NCBI GenBank assembly: GCA_963727245.1
Contig: CAVSFO010000009.1
Span: 186,001 to 250,000 of the forward strand
Direction of reading: 5' to 3'
Length of the DNA stretch: 64,000 nt
From: JBKQVT01 sp963727245
GTDB taxonomy: Bacteria; Planctomycetota; Planctomycetia; Pirellulales; Thermoguttaceae
In this document: in pieces, positions 14,084-23,740 of the stretch
How the letters are laid out: the number at the start of each line of letters is the position of its first letter
Position numbering within the stretch: position 1 is the first letter of the stretch
Notes under the pieces: model-generated
Databases searched by the model: none
Seen by the model: only the letters and a program-made list of their open reading frames with translations
What the model was told of the DNA's origin: nothing
Position numbers and translations under genes: made by a program

Positions 14084-14527
14084 CTAAACCGGGAAATGGC
14101 CGTACCGGTCATTCCGGCGATCAGGGCTCGGTGGTCCGCGCTCGTCGTCCCCACTCTTTGTTTTCTTATCCGGCTCGATGAGCCGGTTGATAAACACGAT
14201 TGCGAAATAGAGGCAAACTCCGCAGAGGACGCATAGCACACCAAGAACGATCGACGGCCCCACCAGCACGTCCGGCGGTGGGGGGCCTTTAGACGATCTT
14301 GCCGTTAGGACAAGCACTGCCCCGTAAAAGACCGGTATTGCAATGCTCACGCCCAAGGCCAGGCGGGGGCTGCACAAAAGCGTCAAGTACCACACGACGG
14401 CGACCCACGTAAACAGCGCGACGAACAACGGAAGCGGCGCGCCACTTGCAGAAAGACCCCCGCACAGCAACGCGAACAGGACCATCCAGACCAGCAGCGT
14501 CCGAACTGTGAATTGCCGCCGACCCAC
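14084..14527 (-). CDS. Small integral membrane protein of unknown function
   Basis: 147 residues beginning 'GRRQFTVRTLLVWMVLFALL', a leader seen in many planctomycete proteins. There are about four membrane segments at roughly residues 8-28, 31-52, 57-77 and 87-112, then a charged tail (KKTKSGDDERG...). A GTG start at 14527 is supported by a strong GGGAGGGGGAG upstream. No catalytic motif is visible and the function is unknown. It lies downstream of ugd on the same strand across a 72-base gap that holds a CGTCTCTGCGCCTCTGCG repeat, so co-transcription is possible. Confidence 0.6.
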   Translation of the reverse strand: MGRRQFTVRTLLVWMVLFALLCGGLSASGAPLPLFVALFTWVAVVWYLTLLCSPRLALGVSIAIPVFYGAVLVLTARSSKGPPPPDVLVGPSIVLGVLCVLCGVCLYFAIVFINRLIEPDKKTKSGDDERGPPSPDRRNDRYGHFPV

Positions 14528-14599
14528 CGGCTCCCCCTCCCGCGTCCCCGCGTCTCTGCGCCTCTGCGCGAGCCTCGCTTTCGCCGCGCCGCGGCACGC

Positions 14600-15925
14600 T
14601 CACGCCCCCGGCTCGGAGTGCGCCGGCGGCCGGCCGATGCTGTAGTACGTGAAGCCGGCCTCTTTCATCCGCTGCGGATGATAGAGATTGCGGCCGTCGA
14701 AGACGACCGGCTGCCGCATCCGCTGCCGCATCTCGTCGAGGTCGGGATGGACGAAGTGCTTCCACTCGGTCATGATGGCCAGCGCGTCGGCCCCGGCCAG
14801 CGCGTCGTCGCGACGGTGGCAGTAGATCAGCCGGTCGCCGTACTGGCGGCGGACGTTCTCCAGGGCCTCCGGGTCGTGGACCTTGAGCGTCACGCCCAGC
14901 GCCAGCAGGCGGTCGATCAGGGCCAGCGCGGGCGCCTCGCGGATGTCGTCGGTCCCCGGCTTGAAGGCCAGCCCCCAGACGGCGACGGTCAAGCCGGAAA
15001 GATGGTCGCCGAAATGACGGCGGATCTTTTCCACGAGCACCGTCTTCTGATTGACGTTGACTTCGTGGACCGCGTCGAGCACGCGGGGCAGCAATCCGTG
15101 CGCGCGGGCGATGGCCGCCAGCGCACGGACGTCCTTGGGAAAACAGCTTCCGCCGTAGCCGACGCCGGGAAAGAGGAAGGCGAAGCCGATGCGGCTGTCG
15201 TGGCCGATGCCGCGGCGGACTTCGTTGATGTCGGCCCCCGTGTCCTCGCAGAGATTGGCCAGCTCGTTGATGAAGCTGATCCGCGTGGCCAGCAGGCAGT
15301 TGGCCGCGTACTTGGTCATCTCGGCGCTCTCCGGCGACATGGTCAGCAGCGGCTTGTCGGTCCGTAGGTAGGGCTGGTAGAGATCGCCCAGGACCTGGAA
15401 GACTGCTTCCCGGCGGGCGCCGAGGACGACGCGGTCCGGTTTCATGAAATCGTCGATGGCCGTCCCTTCCTTGAGAAACTCCGGGTTGCTGGCCACGTCG
15501 CAGTCGCGGCCGGTCAGCTCGCGCAGCCGGGCAGCGACCGCCGCATTGGTCCCCACCGGCGCCGTGCTCTTGACGACGACGACGGCGTCGCGGGCCAGGT
15601 GGGGTGCGATCTGGGCGACGACCGTCCACAGGGCCGACAGATCGACCGATCCGTCATCGGCCGGCGGAGTGCCCACGGCCAGAAAGACCAGCTTGGCCGA
15701 GCGGGTGGCCGCTGCCAGGTCGGCGGTGAAGCGCAGCCGCCCGGCCTCGGCGTTCCGCGAGACCAGCTCGGCCAGTCCCGGCTCGTAGATCGGGATCTTG
15801 CCCTCGCAGAGCAGGGCGACTTTCTGCCGGTCGTTATCGACACAGGTGACGTCGTTGCCGGTCTCCGCCAGGCACGTGCCGGTGACCAGACCCACATAGC
15901 CGGTTCCAATGACAGCGAGTTTCAT
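14600..15925 (-). CDS. ugd: UDP-glucose 6-dehydrogenase
   Basis: A 441-residue cytoplasmic enzyme that oxidises UDP-glucose twice with NAD+ to UDP-glucuronate, a precursor for exopolysaccharide and envelope sugars. An N-terminal Rossmann fold has 'VIGTGYVGL' at residues 5-13. The central helical domain contains 'KYAANCLLATRISFINE'. The catalytic Cys261 lies in 'YGGSCFPKD', and the C-terminal UDP-binding domain has 'WGLAFKPGTDDIREAP'. Length and motifs match the UDP-glucose/GDP-mannose dehydrogenase family; UDP-glucose is the likeliest substrate but GDP-mannose cannot be excluded by eye. Upstream lies a GGGGACAGTCCC palindrome. Confidence 0.93.
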   Translation of the reverse strand: MKLAVIGTGYVGLVTGTCLAETGNDVTCVDNDRQKVALLCEGKIPIYEPGLAELVSRNAEAGRLRFTADLAAATRSAKLVFLAVGTPPADDGSVDLSALWTVVAQIAPHLARDAVVVVKSTAPVGTNAAVAARLRELTGRDCDVASNPEFLKEGTAIDDFMKPDRVVLGARREAVFQVLGDLYQPYLRTDKPLLTMSPESAEMTKYAANCLLATRISFINELANLCEDTGADINEVRRGIGHDSRIGFAFLFPGVGYGGSCFPKDVRALAAIARAHGLLPRVLDAVHEVNVNQKTVLVEKIRRHFGDHLSGLTVAVWGLAFKPGTDDIREAPALALIDRLLALGVTLKVHDPEALENVRRQYGDRLIYCHRRDDALAGADALAIMTEWKHFVHPDLDEMRQRMRQPVVFDGRNLYHPQRMKEAGFTYYSIGRPPAHSEPGA

Positions 15926-15951
15926 GCTTGCTCAATCCATGGGGAGCGTAA

Positions 15952-16034
15952 GGGGGACAGTCCCATTTTCGCAGCGAAAGCGCCTGTTGGTAGGGTAACG
16001 CTATCCTGCGCCGCAAAAATCGGGACAGTCCCCT
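15952..16034. repeat. GGGGACAGTCCC palindromic element
   Basis: The outer arms GGGGGACAGTCCCATTTTCG and AAAAATCGGGACAGTCCCC enclose a ~30-base insert containing a second small inverted repeat (gtagggtaacgctatcctgcg). It lies in the 387-base gap between the divergent ugd and response-regulator genes. The rest of that gap holds no gene. Confidence 0.75.
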
Positions 16035-16167
16035 GTCAACGCTTAAAATCGAACAAGCAATTCTAACATGCCGACATGGGGCCACAACAGCCTGCCAAAT
16101 TGGCAGCGTCCCGGCTGCCGGAGGAGGTCATGCGGCGGGCGTCCGGGGCGGCGGTTTTTGTCTTGCT

Positions 16168-16200
16168 TTGACTGACAAATATATCGTAAGATGTTATATA
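16168..16200 (+). promoter_or_regulatory. Possible promoter for the response regulator
   Basis: A sharply AT-rich island in GC-rich DNA contains TTGACT at 16168-16173 and TATA-like sequence at 16194-16200 (TTATATA). The spacing of about 20 is wider than ideal, so this is a weak assignment. Confidence 0.3.
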
Positions 16201-16312
16201 GAAGCCCTTTAGCACGAACAATCGCAAATTGGGCAAGCAACCGCGACGGCGGCGGTACTCAAGTTGCACTGGCTGCTATGCGGGAATCTGGCAAGAAACA
16301 GGCGTGCGGACC

Positions 16313-16705
16313 ATGTTGGTGAAATCTCCCTCGTTGCTGATTACCGACGACGACTCGGACTTCCGCGAGACGTTGCAGGTGGTGTTCGAGCCGCAGGGTT
16401 TCCGCACCTTGCTGGCCAGCGACGGCGAGGAAGCCATCCAGATCGTCCGCCGCGAAGAGGTCCATCTGCTGCTGTTGGACATCCACATGCCGAAGCTGAC
16501 CGGCCTGGAGACCTTGCGGCTGATCAAGCAGTTCAAGGCGACGCTGCCGTGCATTCTGCTCTCGGCCCATTGGGACGATTGGCTGCTGGAGGAGGCGCGT
16601 CGCGAGCAGGCGTACTCGATGTTGTCCAAACCGGTGACGCTGAGTCAGATCACCGGGGCGGTCCGCCAGGCCTTGGAGCGGGCCTACGCCTGGCACGAGG
16701 GCTAA
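16313..16705 (+). CDS. Single-domain response regulator (CheY-like receiver)
   Basis: 130 residues forming one receiver domain with no output domain. The acidic pocket is D12/D13 in 'LLITDDDSD', the phosphoacceptor Asp is D56 in 'LLLLDIHMP', the conserved Ser is S84 in 'ILLSAHW' and the Lys is K106 in 'LSKPV'. It would take a phosphoryl group from a histidine kinase and act by protein contact. No kinase gene is next to it. The ATG at 16313 is used because it precedes the first beta strand directly; a GTG nine bases earlier is an alternative. The gene ends just before a paired palindrome that may close the transcript. Confidence 0.9.
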   Translation: MLVKSPSLLITDDDSDFRETLQVVFEPQGFRTLLASDGEEAIQIVRREEVHLLLLDIHMPKLTGLETLRLIKQFKATLPCILLSAHWDDWLLEEARREQAYSMLSKPVTLSQITGAVRQALERAYAWHEG

Positions 16706-16776
16706 GGTAGGTCAGGCACTCCGTGCCTGACAGCCCTTGGGCAGGAAGGTGTCAGGCACGGAGTGCCTGACCTACC
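16706..16776. repeat. Inverted pair of GTCAGGCAC palindromes at a gene end
   Basis: GTAGGTCAGGCACTCCGTGCC is followed after ~25 bases by its inverse TGTCAGGCACGGAGTGCC and GACCTAC. Each arm is itself palindromic. The element starts one base after the response-regulator stop and lies 19 bases short of the ftsH stop. A second copy sits at the same kind of place, 26721-26789. Confidence 0.8.
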
Positions 16777-16794
16777 GGCCTTTTCCGCACAGCG

Positions 16795-18858
16795 CTATCC
16801 TGCCCCTTCGGCGCGGGCCTGGCGGGGGGCGGCCTCTTCGGCCGCCGGACGCGGCACGGCCCCTTCCGTGCCGGGAACGATCATCGGGCTGGGCGAGTTC
16901 GCCTCCATGATCCGCTTCAGATCGGCGTTGTCGATCGTCTCCTGCTCGATCAGGCAATCGGCAATGGCCCCCAGCGCCTGCCGCCGCATTTCCAACACGT
17001 GCCGCACCCCCTCCAGCGATTGCGCCACGATGCGGCGGATCTCCTCGTCGATCTCGCGCGCCGTCTGCTCGCTGTGCGCACGATCGCCGTGCAATCCCTC
17101 CTGGCCGTCCAGCAGCAGCGTCTGCCGGCTGTGCCGATAGGTTACCCGCCCCAGCCGGCTCATGCCGTAGTCCATGACCATGCTGCGGGCGATGTCCGTG
17201 GCGCGTTCCAGGTCGTTCTGGGCGCCGGTGGAGACGTCGCCGAAGACCACTTCCTCGGCCACCGTGCCGGCCAAGAGGACCTGGATGCGGCTCTCCAGCT
17301 CGCTCTGGGTGACGAGGTAGCGGTCCCCCTCGGGGCGCTGCGTGGTATAGCCCAACGCCGCCAGCCCGCGGGGAATGATCGACACCTTGTGGACCGGGTC
17401 GGTATTGGGAAGGCTGGCGGCCACCAGGGCGTGCGCGCTTTCGTGGTAGGCCACCCGCCGCTTCTCGTCGGCGTGCATGATGTGCTGGCGTTTCTCCAGT
17501 CCGGCCACGATGCGGTCGACCCCTTCGTTGAACTCCTGCATGGTGACGGTGGGTTTGCCGGCACGGGCCGCCAGCAGGGCCGCCTCGTTGACGAGGTTGG
17601 CCAGATCGGCGCCGACGAAGCCCGAGGTGATCCGCGCCACTTCTTTCAGGTTTACCTTCTCGTCCAGCCGCACGTTGCTGCCGTGGACTTCGAGGATGTC
17701 CTCGCGGCCGCGGACGTCGGGCCGATCGACCAGCACGTGGCGGTCGAAGTGCCCGGGCCGCAGCAGGGCGGGATCGAGCGTCTCGGGGCGGTTGGTGGCC
17801 GCCATCACGATCACGCCGCTGTTGGATACGAAACCGTCCATCTCCACCAGCAGGGCGTTGAGCGTCTGCTCGCGCTCGTGGTCGCCGCCGACGATGTTGG
17901 TGCCGCGGGTCTTGCCCAGGGCGTCCAACTCGTCGATGAAGACGATGCAAGGCGACTTGGCCTGGGCCTGCTGGAACATGTCGCGGACCCGGGCCGCCCC
18001 CACGCCCACGAACATCTCCACGAAATCGGACCCCGAGAGGCTGAAGAAGGGGACGTTCGCCTCGCCGGCCACCGCCTTGGCCAGCAGCGTCTTGCCGGTG
18101 CCGGGCGGGCCGACCAGCAGCACGCCCCGCGGGATGCGCCCGCCCAGGACCTGGTACTTTTCCGGCATCTTGAGGAAATCGACGACCTCGCGGAGTTCGT
18201 CGACCGCTTCGTCCACGCCCGCCACGTCGTCGAACGAGACGCCCATTTCCTCCTGGGCGTAAAGTTTGCCGCGGCTGCGGCCGAAGGCGATGGCCGAGCC
18301 CGCCCCGCCCATCCGCCGCAGCACGAAAAACGCCAAGCCCACCATCAGCGCCACCAGGATCACCGTGGGCGCGTACTGATGCCAGGCGGGCGGCCGCGGC
18401 TCGAAGGAGATGTGGTAGAAGCCGTTGGCATGGAGCACGTCGAGCAAGTGGTTCTGGTCGTTCAGGCCGCCCAGCGTGTCGGTCTGGAACTCCACGTCGT
18501 CCTTGGCGTTCTCACGTTGCGGCTGGATCACCTGCCTGGTCACGCTGCCGGTGATTTCCGAGACGCCGACGCTGAGGCCCTTCAGCTTCGAGTAGCGCAC
18601 CAGCGATTCCTTGCCCTTGGCGCCCTCGGAGACGTTGATGGACGCCTCCGGGTGCTTCTCGGGGTTGCCCTTCTCGATCAGGCGGATCAACTCGCCATAG
18701 GGGATCTTCACCTGGGAGTCGGTCCCGAACATGTTCAGCAACACCAGCGTCACCACCGCCAGGCCGGCGAAGTACCAGATCAGGTTGTTGCCGGCCGGCG
18801 GGGGCTTGTGCTCCGCAGGGGGGCGATCGGCCGGCGGTGGGCGTCTTTTTCGTTCCAT
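16795..18858 (-). CDS. ftsH: ATP-dependent zinc metalloprotease FtsH
   Basis: A 687-residue membrane-anchored AAA+ protease that extracts and degrades membrane and short-lived cytoplasmic proteins as a hexamer. Two membrane segments (about 27-45 and 163-181) flank the periplasmic part. The AAA domain has Walker A 'GPPGTGKT' at 250-257, Walker B 'IVFIDELDALG' near 306-315 and the arginine region 'LRPGHFDR'. The zinc site is 'HESAH' (H472, E473, H476), an HExxH variant of the usual HEAGH. The N-terminal 25 residues are proline- and charge-rich. It is transcribed alone, with palindrome-filled gaps on both sides. Confidence 0.96.
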   Translation of the reverse strand: MERKRRPPPADRPPAEHKPPPAGNNLIWYFAGLAVVTLVLLNMFGTDSQVKIPYGELIRLIEKGNPEKHPEASINVSEGAKGKESLVRYSKLKGLSVGVSEITGSVTRQVIQPQRENAKDDVEFQTDTLGGLNDQNHLLDVLHANGFYHISFEPRPPAWHQYAPTVILVALMVGLAFFVLRRMGGAGSAIAFGRSRGKLYAQEEMGVSFDDVAGVDEAVDELREVVDFLKMPEKYQVLGGRIPRGVLLVGPPGTGKTLLAKAVAGEANVPFFSLSGSDFVEMFVGVGAARVRDMFQQAQAKSPCIVFIDELDALGKTRGTNIVGGDHEREQTLNALLVEMDGFVSNSGVIVMAATNRPETLDPALLRPGHFDRHVLVDRPDVRGREDILEVHGSNVRLDEKVNLKEVARITSGFVGADLANLVNEAALLAARAGKPTVTMQEFNEGVDRIVAGLEKRQHIMHADEKRRVAYHESAHALVAASLPNTDPVHKVSIIPRGLAALGYTTQRPEGDRYLVTQSELESRIQVLLAGTVAEEVVFGDVSTGAQNDLERATDIARSMVMDYGMSRLGRVTYRHSRQTLLLDGQEGLHGDRAHSEQTAREIDEEIRRIVAQSLEGVRHVLEMRRQALGAIADCLIEQETIDNADLKRIMEANSPSPMIVPGTEGAVPRPAAEEAAPRQARAEGAG

Positions 18859-19380
18859 GCGTCTGTCCCGGGAAAAATCCCTGTATCATCTCATACTAAC
18901 CTCAGTCTCTCCCCCTGCAAAGCGATAACCACGCCCGGTGGGGGCAGACGAGGGGACTGTCCCGATTCTCGCGGCGCGGACGGTGCTGCTTTTAACGTGC
19001 GTTTTCGCCGCAAAAATGGGACTGTCCCCCTTGCAGCGGCGAAGACCGTACATCCCAAACCGCCCATTCCGCCGGAAAAACCGGATTATTCACACGTGCC
19101 AGGGCCACGGATGGCGCGGTGCTGCCGGGTTATCCGGAGGCTGACGCCTCCGGCTCGGGTTGTTTATTTTTCCTTCCGCCTTGCTTGAGCGGCGTCCGTG
19201 GTGCTGCCGGGTTATCCAGAGGCTGACGCCTCCGGCTCGGGTCCTGTGTTCCTCTTTCATCCTTGATCCTTCATCCTTTATCCTTCCTTTCCTTCCGCCC
19301 TCCGCCTTCCCCTCACGCTTGCAGCAGGGGGGACGGCTTCATACAATGGCGGTGTCCCGATGCCAGAGACCTAGCGACGC
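18859..19380. repeat. Intergenic repeat block: GGGGACTGTCCC element and two REP-like hairpins
   Basis: No gene is seen between ftsH and dxr. A GGGGACTGTCCC palindrome pair spans 18951-19030 with an inner segment gcgtt/aacgc. REP-like hairpins (GTTATCC-rGAGGCTGACGCCTC form) lie at 19129-19160 and 19210-19241, each preceded by GGTGCTGCCGG. Pyrimidine-rich direct repeats (tccttcatccttta) run through about 19255-19320. Confidence 0.75.
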
Positions 19381-20544
19381 ATGACCGGACAGGCCAAGAA
19401 TATCGCCATCCTCGGCTCGACCGGCAGCATCGGCCGCAGCGCGCTGGAGGTCATTGCCGCTTCCGAGGGGCGGCTGCGGGCGGTGGCCCTCAGCGCCCAC
19501 CACAATCTGGCGCGGTTGGAAGAGCAGGCCCGCGCGGTGAAGCCCCGCTGGATCGTGGCTACCGATCCGGCCGCCGCCGCCCGCCACGACTGGTCCGCGC
19601 TTCCCAAGGAGACGGAGTTGCTCACTGGCGCCGAGGGCGTGACCCGCGTCGTGAGCGACCCCGAGGTCGATACGGTCCTGTCGGCGGTCGTCGGCAGCGT
19701 GGGACTGCAAGGGAGTTGGGCGGCGCTGCACGCGGGCAAGACCTTGGCGCTGGCCAACAAGGAGAGTCTCGTGGTGGCCGGGCCGCTTTTGACCCGGCTG
19801 GCCGCGGAACACCATGCGCGGATTCTGCCGGTCGATAGCGAACACAGCGCCATTTTTCAGGCGTTGCAGGCGGGCCGGCGGGAAGAGGTCCTGCGCGTGG
19901 TGCTCACGGCCAGCGGCGGGCCGCTGCGAACCTATAGCGCCGAGCGACTGGCCCAAGTGTCCGTCGCCGACGCCCTCGCCCATCCCACCTGGGACATGGG
20001 CCCGAAAATCAGCGTGGATTCGGCCACGCTGATGAACAAGGCGCTGGAGATCATCGAGGCCCGCTGGCTGTTCGATTTGGACGCCGATCAGATCGGCCTG
20101 GTGATCCATCCCCAGTCGATCGTGCATTCGATGGTAGAATACAGGGACGGTTCGGTGATTGCGCAGTTGAGTCCGCCGGACATGAAGCTGCCGATCCAAT
20201 ACGCGCTGTGCTGGCCCGAGCGACGTGCGGGCGTGGCGGCGAAGCTGGATTGGAGCCGGCCGCTGGAGTTGCGCTTCGAGCCGCCCGATTTCGAGCGCTT
20301 CGGCGCCCTGAAACTCGGCTTGGAAGCGGCGGCCCGCGGCGGTACCGCCGGGGCGGCCCTGAACGGCGCCGATGAGGCCGCGGTGGCCGCCTTCCTGGCC
20401 GGCCGGCTGGCCTTCCAGCAGATCGTGCCGGCCTGCCGCAGCATCCTTGAAAACCATAACTTCGACCCCAACCCTACGCTTGCGCAAGTGCTCGAAGCGG
20501 ACCGTTGGGCTCGCCAGGAGGTATCGCATTGGCTGGGCACTTGA
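19381..20544 (+). CDS. dxr: 1-deoxy-D-xylulose 5-phosphate reductoisomerase
   Basis: A 387-residue enzyme that converts 1-deoxy-D-xylulose 5-phosphate to 2-C-methyl-D-erythritol 4-phosphate with NADPH, the committed step of the MEP isoprenoid pathway. The NADPH loop 'GSTGSIGRSALEV' is at residues 12-24. The metal-binding 'PVDSEHSAIFQ' holds D152 and E154, and the later 'KISVDSATLMNKALEIIEA' segment supplies the third ligand. Length and motif order are standard. There is no clear ribosome-binding site before the ATG at 19381. The stop overlaps the start of rseP (TGATG), so the two are co-translated. ispF of the same pathway is at 60911. Confidence 0.96.
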   Translation: MTGQAKNIAILGSTGSIGRSALEVIAASEGRLRAVALSAHHNLARLEEQARAVKPRWIVATDPAAAARHDWSALPKETELLTGAEGVTRVVSDPEVDTVLSAVVGSVGLQGSWAALHAGKTLALANKESLVVAGPLLTRLAAEHHARILPVDSEHSAIFQALQAGRREEVLRVVLTASGGPLRTYSAERLAQVSVADALAHPTWDMGPKISVDSATLMNKALEIIEARWLFDLDADQIGLVIHPQSIVHSMVEYRDGSVIAQLSPPDMKLPIQYALCWPERRAGVAAKLDWSRPLELRFEPPDFERFGALKLGLEAAARGGTAGAALNGADEAAVAAFLAGRLAFQQIVPACRSILENHNFDPNPTLAQVLEADRWARQEVSHWLGT

Positions 20545-22661
20545 TGGCGGTTTGGTATCTGCAATGGGAAAACTGGCTGGCGATTTTCGAGGTCCTCGTC
20601 GGCCTGGGGTTCGTCATTTTCGTCCATGAGCTGGGCCACTTCGCCGTCGCCCGGCTGTGCGGCGTGAAGTGCGAAAAGTTCTACCTCGGCTACGACATCG
20701 CCGGCTTGAAGCTATGGAAGTTCCGCCGCGGCGAGACGGAATACGGCATCGGCATCCTGCCCCTGGGCGGATACGTCAAGATGCTCGGCCAGGAAGACAA
20801 CCCGGCACACTTGCGCGAAGAGATCGAGCGGGCCAAGCAGCCGGCCCAGACGGACCCGGCCAAGTCTGCCCCCAGCGCCGCCGAGGTGGAAGCGGCCCGC
20901 CAGGCGCTCTACAATCCCCGCAGCTACCTGGCGCAGAGCGTGCCGCGGCGGATGGCGATCATCTCCGCCGGCGTGGTGATGAACCTGATCTTCGCCTTCA
21001 TCATGGCGGTCGTCGCCATCGGCTGTTTCAGCGTGCAGGAGCACGCTTGCGAGATCGGCCAGATCATGCCCGGTGACGGAGCGTGGCAGGCCGATCTGAA
21101 AGCGGGGGATGAGATCCTCGAAGTGGGCGGTCAACCGGTCGCGACCTTCCAGGACATGTTGGAGGCCGTCGCTTTGGGCGACGTGGAGAAGGGCATCCCC
21201 ATGGTGGTGCGGCGTCCCGGCCGGGAGGCGCCCTTGCACATCGAGGTCAAGGCGACGCAGGCCGAGGGGAAGCCTCGCATCGGCGTGTTTTCGTCTTCCA
21301 CTCTGACGCTGAACAAGGAAAAGGAGGGCGTCACCGCCGCCGGCACGCCGGCCGCCGAGGCCGATCCCCCGCTGCTGCCCGGCGACCAGATCGTCAAGAT
21401 CGACGATCAGCCGGTCCACAACTACGCGGAGCTTCGCGCCTGCCTGGCCGCCCGTCGCGATCAACCGCTGTCGGCGACCGTCCAGCGGACGCTGCCGCCC
21501 GTGAAGGGCGCCCCGCCGGCCGCCGCCAAGACCATCGAGGTCGTAGTCCGCATCGCCCCCAACCCCATGCGCACGCTCGGTCCGATCATGGAGATGGGGC
21601 CGATTACCGCCATCCAGGCCGGCTCGCCGGCCGCCGCGGCGGGCATCCGGCCCGGCGATGTCATCCGCGCCGTCGACGGCCTGCCCGTGGCCGATCCCAT
21701 GACCCTGCCGGAACTGCTCCGCGGCCGCCGGGGACAAACAGTCACGCTGGAAATCGAGCGCGCCGGCGACGAGTCGAAACCGCCGCTGGCGGTTCCCGTC
21801 ACGCTTAGCCACCGCGACGACTTCGATCCGCCCCAGTTGGACGGCAACCCGCTGGCGATACCTTCGCTGGGCGTCGCTTACCAGGTGCTCAATCGCGTCC
21901 GCGTGGTGCTGCCGGGCAGCCCGGCGGCGGCCACGGGCCTCCGCCCTGGCGACGTTATCACGGCGGCGAACATCCTTCCTCCCGACGCCAAGACCATGGA
22001 ACAGTTGCGAGAGAAGTTCCATAAGCCTGAACTCTCCCAGGACAAAGCGGAGCTTACCTTCGACGACGACTACAAAGACTGGCCGTGCCTCATCTATGTC
22101 TTGCAGAAAGCGCTGCCGGGGAGCACGGTCGAGCTGAAATGGCAACGGGGGAAGAAGACCGCGTCGGCCACGCTCGCGCCGGTCGTGGACAAGGGTTGGT
22201 TCAATCCGGACCGCGGCTTCGAGTTGCAGCCGAAGTGGGTCGTGCAGAGGGCCGGCAGTTTCGGCCAAGCCATCGGCTGGGGAGCCAAGAAGACGCTCGA
22301 TTCCACGCTGCTGGTGTTCCGCATGTTGCGGAAGATGCGCTCCGGCCAGGTCTCGGCCCGCTTGCTGGGCGGCCCGGTATCGATCTTCGAGGTCGCCTTG
22401 ATGGCGGCCAAGCAAGGCATGGGCAACCTGCTGGTCTTCCTCACGCTGCTCAGCGCCAACCTCGCCGTGATCAACTTCCTGCCCATTCCCATCCTGGACG
22501 GCGGGCACATGGTCTTCCTGACCTGGGAGGCGATCCGCGGCAAACCGCCCGACGAACGCGTGCAACTGGCCTTGACCTATTGCGGCCTGTTGATCATCCT
22601 GGCCTTGATGGTGTGGGTGTTTGGGCTCGACCTCGGTTTCTTCTCCCGCTCTGGGCATTGA
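20544..22661 (+). CDS. rseP: RseP-like site-2 zinc metalloprotease with multiple PDZ domains
   Basis: A 705-residue inner-membrane protease of the RseP/SpoIVFB (M50) family, which cuts membrane-bound anti-sigma factors and signal peptides. The active site is 'HELGH' at residues 28-32. The second motif is in the C-terminal 'NFLPIPILDGGHM'. It is much longer than the ~450-residue E. coli enzyme: between the catalytic helices I can see four PDZ-like modules, starting near 'IMPGDGAWQADLKAGDEI', 'PPLLPGDQIVKI', 'AAGIRPGDVIRAVDG' and 'ATGLRPGDVITAANI'. The ATG at 20544 shares bases with the dxr stop and is preferred over upstream in-frame starts inside dxr. The dxr-rseP order matches many bacteria. 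Confidence 0.92.
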   Translation: MAVWYLQWENWLAIFEVLVGLGFVIFVHELGHFAVARLCGVKCEKFYLGYDIAGLKLWKFRRGETEYGIGILPLGGYVKMLGQEDNPAHLREEIERAKQPAQTDPAKSAPSAAEVEAARQALYNPRSYLAQSVPRRMAIISAGVVMNLIFAFIMAVVAIGCFSVQEHACEIGQIMPGDGAWQADLKAGDEILEVGGQPVATFQDMLEAVALGDVEKGIPMVVRRPGREAPLHIEVKATQAEGKPRIGVFSSSTLTLNKEKEGVTAAGTPAAEADPPLLPGDQIVKIDDQPVHNYAELRACLAARRDQPLSATVQRTLPPVKGAPPAAAKTIEVVVRIAPNPMRTLGPIMEMGPITAIQAGSPAAAAGIRPGDVIRAVDGLPVADPMTLPELLRGRRGQTVTLEIERAGDESKPPLAVPVTLSHRDDFDPPQLDGNPLAIPSLGVAYQVLNRVRVVLPGSPAAATGLRPGDVITAANILPPDAKTMEQLREKFHKPELSQDKAELTFDDDYKDWPCLIYVLQKALPGSTVELKWQRGKKTASATLAPVVDKGWFNPDRGFELQPKWVVQRAGSFGQAIGWGAKKTLDSTLLVFRMLRKMRSGQVSARLLGGPVSIFEVALMAAKQGMGNLLVFLTLLSANLAVINFLPIPILDGGHMVFLTWEAIRGKPPDERVQLALTYCGLLIILALMVWVFGLDLGFFSRSGH

Positions 22662-22691
22662 CACGGCGGTCGCCCGCCGCAACGTTGGCAC

Positions 22692-23736
22692 ATGACCGAA
22701 CTGCAACCCCATTGCCGCTGGTATCGCCCTACGCCGGACCGGCTGTTGCCGGTGCTGCTGGCGGCGGAGGGATTCCTTTTCCTCTCCGAGCGATTCCGCT
22801 GGTTTGCCTTCAACAATCACAAGGGCTGGACCGTGCTGATCGCCGGGGCGGTCGTCGCTTCGGCACTGTCGCTCATGGCCTTCTGGTTCGCCGCCGCGGT
22901 GCTTCTTCGACGGCGGTTCCAGTTCAGCCTCTGTTTCCTCTTCGTGCTGACCGTTGTCGTGGCCGTCCCCTGCACTTGGCTGGCGGCCCAGATGCAGCAG
23001 GCCGAGCGGCAGCGGGCGACCGTCGCGGCGCTCCGGCGCGGCGGGGCTGTCGTCTACGATTACCAACGCCATGAGTCCGATGTTTTTGTTTACGAAGGCC
23101 GCTTCGGACCCTTTGGTCAAGTCTGGGGCGATGACGACATCGGTGCCGAAGAATTCGACGCCAAATTCGACCCGCCGGCGTGGCCGCGAAGCTGGCTCGG
23201 GAAGGATTTCTTTCAGAAACGTGGTCGCCGTCGACCTGCCGGGCGGTCAGGACGTTGGCGCCCAATGCGAACTCCTCAAACCACTGCACCAACTTGAAGA
23301 TCTGCGGGTTTTGTCCGACAAGTTCACCGACGCCGATCTGGAACACCTCCAAGGTTTCAGCCAACTCAAAGCGCTGACCCTCGGATGCCCCGCGGTCACG
23401 GACGCAGGCCTCAAACACCTGGCGGGCTTGAAAAGCCTCAAAGCCCTCGGTTTCGTATCCGTCAAAATCACCGACGCCGGACTGCCGCGCCTGGAAGCCC
23501 TCGAAAACCTCGAAGAACTCTATCTCGCGGACACCAAGATCACCGACGCTGGTCTGGAACATCTCCGCCGGCTGACCAGGTTGCGAAGACTCTACGTGGG
23601 AAACCCGGGTGTGACCGAGGCGGGCATCAAGAGGCTTCAGCAGGCGATGCCGAAGTGCGTCATCACACCCGTCGATTGGGAAAGATTCGGCGTGGACTTC
23701 GATTTCAATATCGACGCCGGCCCGCCGAAGAAATGA
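22692..23736 (+). CDS. Planctomycete leucine-rich-repeat membrane protein, one frameshift
   Basis: The N-terminal half (frame of 22692) has two membrane helices and then 'RFQFSLCFLFVLTVVVAVPCTWLA', a signature of a large planctomycete family. It ends in a juxtamembrane coiled stretch 'QMQQAERQRATVAALRRGG'. The C-terminal half in another frame carries four to five leucine-rich repeats of the 'VTDAGLKHLAGLKSLKALGF' type, ending 'FNIDAGPPKK'. The frames join at the run ctttc near 23207-23211: removing one T gives the expected 'DFFRNVVAVDL'. The likely role is protein-protein interaction outside the membrane. The indel may be a homopolymer error, since both halves are otherwise well preserved. 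Confidence 0.75.
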
Positions 23737-23740
23737 ACCC

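Noticed and set aside
16999..19188. 729-codon open frame opposite ftsH
   Set aside because: Antisense shadow of ftsH; low-complexity His/Arg/Val product that runs into intergenic repeats.
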